From: Antitrichia curtipendula
Lineage: Eukaryota > Streptophyta > Bryopsida > Hypnales > Leucodontaceae
Reading direction: 5' to 3'
Assembly (NCBI GenBank): GCA_951230915.1
Contig: OX579641.1
Span: forward strand, 3,906,001-3,970,000
Length of the DNA: 64,000 nt
How positions within the stretch are numbered: position 1 is the stretch's first letter; each line of letters starts with the position of its first letter. A program made the position numbers and the translations under genes. Below the pieces are notes generated by a model. The model searched no databases. It had not been told where the DNA came from and saw nothing but the letters and a program-made list of their open reading frames with translations. Below, one piece after another: positions 50,090-61,539 of the stretch.

Positions 50090-51850
50090 TGACACTCCAT
50101 TCTTAATAACCAACAAAGTTAAGTATCACCCCAATTAGCTTTGATCTTTAATCTTTAATTTGGAATCCTTTGTCTTTCTCCCAAATTGGACTTGACTGGC
50201 ACCAGTTCAACCTTGAACTCCCAATTTGACTTGTAGCAGCTTCCAGCCTTGCTCCGATTAGGACATGTCACCTCTCCAATTGGTCAATGTCTCCAACTTT
50301 GGAAACCATCAATTCCACCAACTTGATCTTGATCAACTTTAATTCTCCAACTCGGTTTCACCAACAACAACAAATTCAGATTTTTACTCTCCTTTTTATC
50401 CCACTTGGGTATCTTATTACTTTCCATTTTTTTAAATATTTTTCTTAACTTCAATCACTCATGAAATCTCCTTTCAATTTAGATAGATTGCATACTTTTT
50501 AAATACCAAATTGGATTCCTCTCAAGACAACTTCCAATCATCAACAATTCTGACTTCAAATTGGACTAAAAATATTCCATACAACATATAAACCAAATTG
50601 GACCTTGCTGTCACAACAGCGTTCCGACTTGGTAATTTGACGCAGTAACCTTAGCCTCTCAGACCAAATTGAAAATCATGCATATATCATAAACGCAAAC
50701 ATCCTATTAGGCCTTACTATTCCAGCATTCAACATTCATTCAGACTGTAAACCATTCTGTCACACATACAATTCGGACTTGCATTCATATCAATTTGAAT
50801 TCCATACAATTAATCTCAAATTGCTTCACATACAATCAAGCACATATTCTCAATCACAAGCATTAACATCAATTGGATTAAATCTTCATCATATAAACCT
50901 GAGTTGGTGAATAAATCACCGTTTACACATTTAATAATTCATAATTTCTCACCACAAGTGGTTCCTAACAAACTCTCCATCTTCACTCCAACTTGGACTT
51001 AAGATTTTACAATTTTACTGTCCCTCAAATTTCAACTTGATCTTCATCATCCAATTATCTTCTTCAAGCTAGAAGTCGCTTTTTCATCAGCTTGGTAATC
51101 TTCCTCCTTCACCATTTTCTGTTTTCACAATAGTTCACTCCACACGTTGATTCACTAAGCACACATTTTCAATTTGGAAATTAATCATACCCGCATAATA
51201 ACACTTAAAGTATCAGCATTACAAACCACCCATTTGGCTTGCCAAACATACTCAAAGACATACATTCAAACAAAAATTCAAGCACTTGCTCGACTACAAC
51301 GACACACACAAACAAAAATACACATCACAACTTGGCTGGGACTCGCAGCGGACACTTCAACATTGAGTGCCTTCCAAATCGGTAGAGACAACCTAATAGG
51401 GACCCAATAGCAGTTACCAAACTGACTTGAAACTGCATTGAACCGCTCAGTTTGGAACTAATTGGATCGATTTGACACATCACTCCAACTAGGATTTACT
51501 CGCTTGATCAACTAGCGCAACCTCATAACTCCTAATTGGAATTGACATCACCAACTCAGCCTTTTACTACATATATCCAAATTGGATTTCTCACTTACCA
51601 CTCACTATCAGATTCACTCGGCTGAGTGTCAATTGGCTAACTTGACGACACAACATCCCATTTGGATTACAGACTCAAACAAAATTCAAAAATTGCACCA
51701 CAAACATTACAACCAAAATATGCAAAAACACCAAATTGACAAACAAACATATCAAAATCATTACAAACACATTGAAAAAGCCTCAAAAAGATACACAAAA
51801 AGTCAAAACCTTAAGACAATTAGATTATCTACATTAAATAATTAGGATTG
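50090..51850. other. Strand-asymmetric C-rich, G-poor block
   Basis: For about 1.7 kb the plus strand is rich in C and A but poor in G, unlike either flank. The words CAAATTGGA, CCAATTGGA and AATTGGACTT recur at irregular intervals. Two small open frames (51174-51410 and 51582-51845) are rich in threonine, histidine, glutamine, asparagine and lysine, and look like a consequence of the composition rather than proteins. The block may be a retroelement leader or an old degenerate satellite. Confidence 0.5.
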
Positions 51851-51959
51851 CAATAGAAGCAAGGTAGGGTGGTTGCACGAGTAAGGCAATCATTAAGGAT
51901 CATACTCTTTTTTGTGTGTGCCCTAGTTAAAGAGATGTTATTGCTCGTTGGAGCTTCCC

Positions 51960-52440
51960 AATTTTGATTTTGCTTGTGGTTATTGCTTGCCATCATTGCG
52001 TCTACCATTGCTTTAGCTTTCTAGATAGCCTGGATGCATCTTTTTGTTTGACTTTCAAAAATTAGCGCCTATACTTGGAAGATGTAGAAGGCTTAGATCT
52101 CTCTACTTCATGAATTTGGCAATGCTAATTAGTGTTGCAAGTTTAGATGATATTGTAAATCAATTCTTTCTTTGTTGAATTTTTTGGCATTTTGAATAAA
52201 TTTCTTATACTTGAAGTATAAAGTGCATAATTCAAGATTTTTTGAGGTGTTGCTTAAGGATTTTGAGTGTAGAGTAGTGTAAAATTTGTGACAAGGAGAG
52301 AAAGTGTTGATTAAATTGCAAATTCTCTTTATTTTTCTTAGACTATGGATTAGTGTCGTCATATGCAATCCTATTTTTCTCTTATCAGCTTAATAGCCCT
52401 TGTTTCCTAGTAGTCATGGGTTCCCTTTCTTTGAAAATGT
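51960..52440. repeat. Dispersed repeat D, copy 2
   Basis: This segment is collinear with 4740-5240 in the same orientation (see that entry for shared words). It directly follows the C-rich, G-poor block. Confidence 0.6.
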
Positions 52441-53857
52441 AAAACTTTTCTAGATGATATTTGGTACAAACCCACTCTTTGCAAGTTTTTTTCATTTAAT
52501 AAGAATTTTTAGATCTACACTTGGGATTTTTTTTAATTATTCAGATTGGAGTAGAAACTAACTTGAAATGATTCATTTCAATAGTTGGACTCAAATTTTT
52601 TTTAAACATTTTCAGGACTACATTGCACTATGTGGATTGTATAGCCATAGTTTAAGTATAGTATTTTTTGTAACATACACGCATTTCACATCTTGATGAA
52701 GATGTTAGTTTATGTCGTCTCCACTAATGAGTGTACATGTGCGAAACTTCATCAACAAAGGGATGTTCATGCCATTCTCTAAAGTCGTACCATTAACCAT
52801 ACTTTCAAGGCTAAGACTTTTGTGTAAAAATTAGCATCATCAAAATCTCTGAAACCATAATTAGAGTCTCAAAACCTTCAATCAAGCATTAGATGCTTTA
52901 AAAGGGGCACTAGAGGGCCGTTTCAAGCTCATTCCCCATGATGTGAACTAGCCAATGCTAGCCGGAGTAAATCATATATATTTTTTATTTTGTTTTATTT
53001 TATTTTTAGTAATTTGACATGGTAGTCGCTCTGTCATGTCAAATTGTTGTTGTGGCTAAGTTCTCACAGTTTGAGAACCCGGGAGAACTCGTAGCCTTGT
53101 AGACTACAGTAGCTAAATTTCATCTAATGTGTTATTAGTAGTAAGGAGAGCAATGGAGTCTTGGTTATTTTTAGTTCATATTTATGAGATTAAACTTGTA
53201 TAATGTCCAAAAAAATCAAGGAAATAATTGGATGGATGAAGTAAATCTATAATAGTAGTCAAGAGATGCACATTTCATTAATATAAATTTAAAAACATTT
53301 TTTCATTACTCTTCCATTTGTTTGTTAACTTTGGCCAAGAAAATCCAAGCTTCTCGTGCAACCCTTCACAAATACACTATCATACTCATTGCCCAAGTTC
53401 AACACGCTTCAAAAAATAATTAACTAAAGTTGGCAACTGTGATTTGAAGAATGCCTAAAAATTAATAAAGTATTTTTTTTCCATTCAATATTTTATGAAG
53501 AAATAGTACCTTAGGGAGAAAAAATTGACATCTATCTTTAGAAATATTTTTTTGCCAATCCTAACCACAATTACTCCACTGAAAAGTGTTGTTCATTGAG
53601 CCTACAAACAACGTAGTTTATAATATCCCAAATCCCAGGTAGGGTTCAGTTGAATAATCTTTTGTATTGACTTCAGACCCAGGTCCACATCTCTAAACTA
53701 ATGTACTCAAAGTACAGTCCAAAGCCATCCAATCTATTAACTTACGCAAAGCAACAACAAATCCCACGTGGCCAACGTAAGTAAGCCATCCTATCTACAC
53801 CACCCACATCAATGGAAAGCGATTAGTGTGCCTCGTGGTAATAGCACAATCTCGCAC
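52441..53857. other. AT-rich intergenic DNA
   Basis: No gene or element boundary is seen. Confidence 0.45.
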
Positions 53858-54551
53858 TAAGGTAGTATGCTCTTAAAGCGACCATTTAAGGGATGGTCTG
53901 CCTTTTTCACAGGCTTTCACGGACAAAATTATTTTTAGATCATTTTTCAGAGAAAGAGAAATAGTTGTGATACCTAATACAAGTGGTTTTGTATTTTTCC
54001 AAGCATTTTTGTATAGGACAATGCCCGAGGAGGAGGGAATTTCGCCAAAAAAAGGGCAGACGAGGAGGGTGGAGCCCGACGAGGAGGCCCTTCTTTTTGG
54101 CGAAATTCCCGACGACGAGGGGCATTGCCCGGCGTAAACGACCGGTGGGCAACGAATTTTCGTTGGATGAGATCGCGAATTGGATGAAAAATCCGTAATC
54201 CCCGATTACGCGGTTTTGCCCGCGTAATCGGGCATTACAACTCAGAATTCGCCCGCCTTTTGAACGGGACAAATCCCAGCGGTGGTTTACGAATTACTTA
54301 TGAATTTTTAAAGATTCAAGGTATAGGCACCTATTTGTGACCATAGGTCTTCCAAAATCTGTCCACTTGCAACTTGTAAAGAGATGTGCAGAAATCAAAG
54401 ACAATGATTGGCTCTTGCAATAGAAAAACAATTTTTCCTCAATGCATTCAATTGCTAAACTGGTCCATTTAAGGATCACCCCATCTCCATTCTTCACCTA
54501 AAAATAGGGGCAATTTCAAGAAGATGGGTGCTTTTAGAGCACACTACCTTA
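53858..54551. mobile_element. Family C MITE-like element, TA-flanked, filled form
   Basis: The left end reads TA then AGGTAGTATGCTCTTAAAGC. The reverse complement of the right end reads TA then AGGTAGTGTGCTCTAAAAGC. The interior is collinear with 22743-23156, including GTATTTTTCCAAGCATTTTT and the later TGGCTCTTGCAAT. The only large difference is the 280 bp GC-rich block at 54012-54291. Confidence 0.8.
54012..54291. mobile_element. GC-rich hairpin-bearing insertion inside a family C element
   Basis: This block is absent from the matching position of the 22743 copy. It comprises two foldback modules. The first pairs GGGAATTTCGCC with GGCGAAATTCCC and has outer ends AATGCCC / GGGCATT. The second is bounded by CGTAAACGACCGGTGGG (54133-54149) and an inverted 15/17 match at 54275-54291. 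Inside the second module is a perfect 13 bp stem (CCCGATTACGCGG, 54201-54213, with its complement at 54220-54232). No target duplication longer than one base is visible. No coding function is supported. Confidence 0.75.
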
Positions 54552-54565
54552 ATTTGGGGACTATG

Positions 54566-54887
54566 TAAGGAGGGTACACCCAAAATTGTATCCAAAATCA
54601 TACCCTACCTAAAACCACCATCATCACCTTGTGTACATTTCCAAAATTCATATGTACATATGTTGAAAACATAATTTTAGAACATCTACCAAATTTATTT
54701 TGACATTGCAAAACTTTTGCATGTAACTTCTGTATATGGTATCCAAATGTTGTGTTCTTTGGTGAATTGGAACCTCCTTCTACTTGCCAACAAGAAAATA
54801 TTAAAATTTGGCAAGTCTAATGATAGTAATTAGGTAGAATAGCAAAAAATAGCAGTTTGGAGGGTACCCACTTCTCGACCCACTTTA
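54566..54887. mobile_element. Family B MITE-like element, TA-flanked, 322 bp
   Basis: The left end reads TA, AGGAGGGTACACCCAAAAT. The reverse complement of the right end begins TA, AAGTGGGTCG and contains GTGGGTACCCTCCAAA. The interior is the reverse complement of the 1941 copy (for example TACTTGCCAACAAGAAAAT). It starts only 14 bp after the family C element. Confidence 0.7.
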
Positions 54888-55235
54888 AATCTGTAGATTC
54901 ATTACTATGGACATTCACAATATTTAAAATAAATCAGTATAATGTGGTGTACACTATATTTTTATAGTCTCTCAAATAATGTGATCATCATTCAAATTTC
55001 ACCCACATTCATCTATCTAATCTAATTTTCTTCCACTTCATCCAAATATTCATTAAATGACCTATGTCTAAAATTCATGTAAAGGGGCTCATACTATTCA
55101 AACCCTTGTATTGATTGAATCAACTTGAGTACTTTTTTATACAAGTTCAACTAATTATTCAAGAGCTTTAAATCAAATCTTGAATAATTTAAGACTCCCT
55201 CACATTAATTTGAATAAATGTTGAACAAATTTTGT

Positions 55236-56358
55236 TTAATCCTTGAAGGACCATTTATTCCCTTAGGAGACAATTCAAATGGGAGTTTGGCTAGGTTTCT
55301 ATGAATTCAATTTTCAACATTATTTTTTGAGGATTTAAGAAAAATAGAAAAATACATTAGTTTTATATAAGAATATTATTTTTTATTTTTATCAATGTCC
55401 TTAGGTAAAAGTTATGCTACAATAATCTTTATTTTTAGTTTGGCATGAAACAAAACTAAAATACAAAAATTTTAAATACAAAATTTTAGTAGATAATAGA
55501 CAATATCTTTGTCTATATAGAAAGATTTGTTTTGTTTCATTTGAATAAGTAATGAGAAATTAATGGAGCATCTTGTTTTGCAAGCAATCAAAGCATTTTT
55601 TTGAAAAAATGCAACATGGGATTTGTTTTCTATTGCAATTTTTAGTTTAAAAAACAAACTCTACAAAGGTTGAATTTGATTATTAGAGCAATCTCACCAT
55701 TGAGATTAGTGTAATTCAATTCCACCTTAGAGCTATCTAACAATTTACTTTTTCCTCTACCTTGTACCTACTTATATTTCATAATTCTTAAAGAATATAA
55801 ATCACCTTTTTTTAATTGGAATTTTTTTCTACTCTCAATTTAAATTCTTCATGTTAAAAATTTAAATTCCAATTATAATGCAAAACTTTGGTGAGTCCTA
55901 GCACGTAAGTATAGAATTAATGGGCCTAAAAGTCTAGGAGTCAATATTATAGATATCCATTGTAGATGTAGATGTTATAAGTACCTATATTATAAAGACC
56001 TTGAAATGGTTGTAGGTACATACCTACAATTAGGTTCAAGACTTGTTGGCTCATATCTCTGTGCTCAAGTACTAAAATCATGGTAAGAAAATTTAAGTTA
56101 AGAAGATTCAAAGTCTTATAAAATTTTCTAATCATGCATAATGCAAAAAACTTATTTTCTTTACTTTAAATGCAAATATCTTGCAATCTATATAGCCAAA
56201 GTCTCTAAAAAAATTTCCTTACATTCTTATATTGGTTTAGTGCAAGATTGTATAGTTGGATGTGAAAAAAATCAAAGTTTTTTGGTCCTTGCAATAGAAA
56301 TGGCAGTTTGAATGATTTTTGACAAAAAAGGGGCCATGGTATGTCCTTCAAAGGTTAA
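55236..56358 (+). mobile_element. Degenerate family A element, about 1.12 kb
   Basis: The borders TTAATCCTTGAAGGACC and CCTTCAAAGGTTAA are mutated but complementary. The GGAGACAATTCAAAT block near the left matches the family's GGGGGACAATTTGGG. The element is longer than other copies. It includes an ATA-rich stretch (about 55950-56020) similar to 9070-9210, perhaps a secondary insertion. Confidence 0.65.
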
Positions 56359-58073
56359 TTAGTGTGAGTATCTAGAAGAATTCATGATGAAAGTTGAATG
56401 AGTGTAGATGATGATTGAATGGCATGTAGATGAAAGGTGAATGTCAATCACACTATTTGAGATAGTATGATGAAAGTCTGTACTACATTGTTTTAATTTT
56501 ATTCAACTATTAGTAATAAAAATTTGTATTAGTGTTTCTCAAAAATTTACATAAAATTTTCAGATTAGTGCTATTAGTATTGGAAATTGAATTAACTTTT
56601 GTACTACACAACTTAATTCAATTATTGTACTTGAAACTTATAGTGCTAGCTTGCACTAATTCTAGAACTATGCAAGTTTGCAAGACGCACTAATATGGTA
56701 GTTCATTATGTTTTATATAAATTCAATTTGTTTCACACTATTTCAAATTCATCTACCTTTTATCTATATCATCTATCTTCATCCAAATATCATCCTATTA
56801 GATTGCATGCATCCCTTAGGCCTAGTTTATATACACCAAATCCAGAGGTGAGGGGACTAAACTTTTGAAGTTTTTGATTATTAAAATTAAAAAATTCCTT
56901 GAGGCCCCTCGAATTATAGTCATATCTCTAGAATTAGGAAATAACTCTGACTAAAATTCCGGAGTTCTTGTGTGGAATGCGCTATATATATAATATTTTT
57001 TTGCCATTTCATGCCTTTTTGGTAGTTAACACCAATCCAAAGGTCATAACCTCCAAAAGATGACTTCTTGATGTTAAACAAGGGCCTTGGAAAGGGAGAC
57101 TTCACAATGGCAAATAAGGGACCAACTTAGAGAAGGAGACTTTTCAATTTTCTATCTCACTTGTTTTGGATGTAAACCAGGAGATAGCCTTTTTGTGAGT
57201 TATTAAGCTAGAAGCACTAGTAGTGAATCATTTAAGCAAATTTCAACCAAATGGTGAGGAATATGAGATGGTGGAAATTGTTTCACTGTAGGAGGATAGA
57301 AAATATAGAGATTTTTAAATTTTCTCATAATTTCATTCCCGAATTTGAAGTTCCAATGAATTTCGAGAGCCAAAAAGTATCATTGACCTATAGTCAATGT
57401 ATAGAGTATCGTAATTCCGATCATTGAAGAACTACTCTTGTGCTCACTGCTTCCTATTATCTTGCTCACTGCTTTTGGACATGTGTCATAATCATATTGG
57501 TCACACTCTTGAAAAAGGCAAACAAAACACATTCCAAGCTTGAGTTCCCACCTGAGGTTGAAAATAGTTTCGGTATTGGATGTGGGTTGACAACTGGTGC
57601 TTCTACCTTGGTGTTATTATTGCAAGGTGCACAAATTGAATCAATTTTTTTTTATGTTATTAAATATGCACAAGACTAAAATAAACAGTGGGTGCATTGT
57701 AGGCTAAAACCTAAGCCCCAACCAGTGACACCTCTGACCACCTAGACACATCACATGCTATTCCCCCCAACCCACCCCTTGCCCGGGCCTACCCTCGGAG
57801 CAGATTTTTTTATTCCCACAGAAAAATTTGGGGGACTGACCCAGTCAACCAGGTTGGGTTCAGGGTCCTACTCCCGCTCATGTCCTCCCCGGGCAGCTCC
57901 TGCGGGCAGTTCCGGGCAGCAGAATCCCAGGTGGTGGCCGGCGCCTCCAAAGTCTAAATTAGCGTCAGTAAAAAGTCGGCATTTCATTTCATTAAATAAA
58001 AACCACCCAATAATAATAATAATCAATTGAGGAGAGACAGCACAGAATCAAACCTGGACTTCCAATGCTCCAA
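56359..58073. other. Intergenic DNA with a GC-rich patch
   Basis: No gene is supported. From about 57760 to 57950 the sequence is GC-rich (CCCCGGGCAGCTCC, GGTGGCCGGCGCC) inside otherwise AT-rich DNA. Its reading frame (57755-58030) has no known domain. Confidence 0.45.
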
Positions 58074-58945
58074 ATGATTGAATGCTGATGGTGGTAAAGT
58101 ACAATTACTGTAGGCCAGAGTGTGGGGCATTTCTAATTGCAAAAGAAATTTCGCTTTATCAACTGCAGCAGAATCTAGGCGGGAGGAAGATTATCAGATG
58201 AATCTACGCATATGGAGTGACTGAATGGTGATAGTGGTAGAAGTACAATTACTGTGGGTCAGACTGTGGGCCATTTTCCAATTGCAAAAGAGATTTCCAG
58301 TTTCACTACAGTAAAATCTACGTGGGGGGAAGATATCATATGGATCTACGTATATGGAGTGATTGAATGGTGATGGTGGTAGAAGTCCAATTGTTGTAGG
58401 CCATACTGTGGGTCATTTTCCAAATGCAAAAGAGATTTCCCGTTTTCACTACAGCAAAATCTATGTGCACGGAAGATATCATATGGATCTACGTATATGG
58501 AGTGACTGAATGGTGGTGGTGGTAGAAGTACAATTACTGTGGGCCATTTTCTAATTGCAGAGAAATTCCCTTTTTGCAATGCAGCAAAATCTACGAAAGA
58601 GGAATATTATTAGATTAATCTACATAATGGGCAGATGATCAGATGAATCTACGTATACGGAGTGATTGAATGGTGATGGTGGTAGAAGTCCAATTACTGT
58701 GAGCCATACTGTGGTTCATTTTCTAATTGCAGTAGAGATTTCTCGTTTTCACTTCAGCAAAATCTACGTAATGGGAAGATATCAGATGGGTCTACGCATA
58801 TGGAGTGATTGAATGGTGGTGGTGGTAGAAGTACAATTACTGTGGGCCAGACTGTGGGCCATTCAAATTGCAAAAAAAATTCCTTTCTTCACTGCAGCAA
58901 AATCTAAATAATGGTAAGATTTCACATGAATCTACGTATATGGGA
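58074..58945. repeat. Tandem array, six units of about 143 bp
   Basis: Units begin near 58076, 58217, 58360, 58500, 58660 and 58804. Each carries GAATGGTGATGGTGGTAGAA, then AATTACTGTGGGCCA, a CATTTTCTAATTGCA word, CACTGCAGCAAAATCTACG, and ATCTACGTATATGGAGTGA leading into the next unit. Spacing varies slightly (one unit about 160 bp). No conserved open frame runs through the units. Confidence 0.85.
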
Positions 58946-61539
58946 AGACACCAGCAAAATTGACTGGGGCGGTCGATTGGTCCGAAGCTCTCACAAATTG
59001 TTTGGCTTTTAATTGAGTACTTTTTACTTCGCAGTGGAGTAAAATCTGAAGAAATCTTTCACTTGTTGAGGAAATTACTTTGAAACCCATGATAAGCTCT
59101 TGAGAGAATTCAAGTTAATTCCATTAATTAATGCAAGAATTTGAACAATTGTATGTGAGACTTGTTCACACTAATTTTCATACTAATTAGTGGGTGATTT
59201 TGGGACTAATGTCGTTGCCAACTTGTGTGAATATTGGGATAATATTTGGTGGGAACTTGTGTGAATATTGGAGTAATATTGGAGTAATATTTGGTGGGAT
59301 ATGGATGAAAGAAAACTAAATTGAATGACAATCATACTATTTGAGTAATAATGTGAAAATAGTTTAGACCTTGTTATACTTATTTGATCTAAAATATTAA
59401 CAATTTATATATATGTTTCAAATGTACATAATCTCCAAACTTGTGCTAGGTAATGTTATCATTGAAGGTGCACTAATTGAATTAGCTTCAATAGTGAATC
59501 TTGACCCAATACTAATGAAACAAAAATAATTGTATTTTTGTAATCAAAATTTGATCATGACAAAATTGAGATTCCATAAAAAGAAGATGAGATTTAGATT
59601 ACGTTTGATGAAAGGCTATAATACTAGTCATTTAGTGGTGCTTGTAATAAGATGTTTGTTGGTCCTAAATTACCTTTTAACAATGAAATACACATAAAAT
59701 TATACAACTTCTTTTTTTTATTGTAAAGATTGTAGTTTCAATCATGTAATGAATGACTATTTTGAGAATTGTAAAATTAGAGGGAGAAAACTTAGAATAA
59801 ATATTTATTACTAATTATAACTTGTGATGTGAATCTACCAAAAACTTAATTGAAGTTGAAAAATATGAAATTATTAAATTAAATTATCAAATGTTTTAAA
59901 AATATTTGATAATAATAATATAGTTAGTCCAAAGACCATTTTGAATGAGATTCTGTTGAGGGGTAGTTCAATTAGCTATGCCTTGTAGCCATGCCTCTAA
60001 ATCTATGTTTTATATCTTACAAATGTAGCTTTCCATTGATGACATTTTTGAAGTGATAAAGTATTATGCATCTAAATCCTAAATTCATAATTAACACTTT
60101 TCATTGGTATGGTGTGCTAGTGTACAATAAGAACTTAAGTAAAGGCCACGGTACACAAGACAATTGCAAAAGATTGTATTCATGATTTAATTAGTGACAA
60201 TAAAAATGAAAAAATATATAAATCAATGAATTGGTATGGATATACTTTCTAGATTAGTGAAGTTGAAGCATAAATTCTCAATTGTTTTCATTGTTAACAC
60301 ATCTATACTATTGACCAATAAATCAAACCACCAACTACAATACATCTAAATCTCTTCATCATTCTAATCTCTAATGTCACATTATAATACAATTTAAAAA
60401 TATGTTCCAATGTTCTAACAAATGATTGAAGAACTTTCACATGTGACATTTTGAACGCACATAAGGTACGTGCATCTATAATCATCACTATTGCAAATGC
60501 CATACCTACATTTGAACCCAAAAATGACATTGAAACCTAGATATTGATGACACAAGATGTACAAAATTAGAATATGATGACCCAAAAGAGCCTGGATCAA
60601 TTTTGGATATAATTTATTCATATAATGTCCAAATAGTGCATGTTGAAGTGTGTTGGATTCCTCATTCACTTGCCAACATGATCCAACAAAAATAATACTC
60701 AGTCAAATAATACTTTGAAATTCCACAACTCATCTATGCAATGTTCAAATACTACATGCTAAAATGTGTTGGATTCTTCTTTCACTTGTTGACAAGATTT
60801 AATAAAAATGATATTCCATATGTTGATAATAATAAGAATTCTCAATTGCTATTAGTGTTGGTTATGCTTCTAGGTGAACACACCTTCTTACAACAAGATT
60901 TTGGTACCAAAACAAACAATTCAAAAGTTTTATGTACATGTTACAATGAAGGACACTTTATACCTAGAGGCTGGGCCATTTTCCTCAAGGTTGATTGCAC
61001 AAGTTATAGTCTTTTGTCCAATCACAAGTGAAGATTTCTTTAATTTTCAGTTTCTTACAACAACTTTTTTTTGGTTAAGAACAAGAGTCAATTTGAGCTA
61101 TTGAAGTATTGTATAATTGTTGAATGATTTTCTAGCCACAAGTTCAATTAAATTATAACAATATTAAAATTTTAGTGCAAATCCAAGAAGTCTAGATTGA
61201 AAATTTTGAAATTGCACTTGTAGAATATTTCACCTTTTGCGTCACCATTTTATAGCCTTCAATTCTGGTACCTTTTAATTTATTTTTTACCTCCTAGTTC
61301 ACTCAAACTCAACTTCTTAAAAAGTCGTGGGTGGGGAGGTCCATTTCAACTTGGCTTGCAAAGTGGATGGCCTCCCATTTTGCAAGCCAAATCTCCACCC
61401 CATTTTACAAGACGGATGGTGATGCTCTTCCACAACAAATTGGCCCAGCCTCTAGGTGTAAAGTATAAGCATCCCGAACTTGATTTTGACTCCATGCCAA
61501 AATCTACTAGTTTGACTAAATAATTTCATCGTCGCAAAC
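58946..61539. other. AT-rich intergenic DNA with a duplication and a hairpin
   Basis: No gene is supported. Segments 60625-60700 and 60738-60815 are a direct duplication with a 113 bp offset, sharing GTGTTGGATTC and TTCACTTG. A 12 bp stem (TTGGCTTGCAAA, 61351-61362, with its complement at 61379-61390) sits near GGGGAG / CTCCACCCC words and may mark an element end. Confidence 0.5.

Noticed and set aside
53940..54272. Minus-strand open frame of 110 codons over the GC-rich insertion
   Set aside because: It spans the element/insertion border and translates inverted repeats, so it is not a gene.
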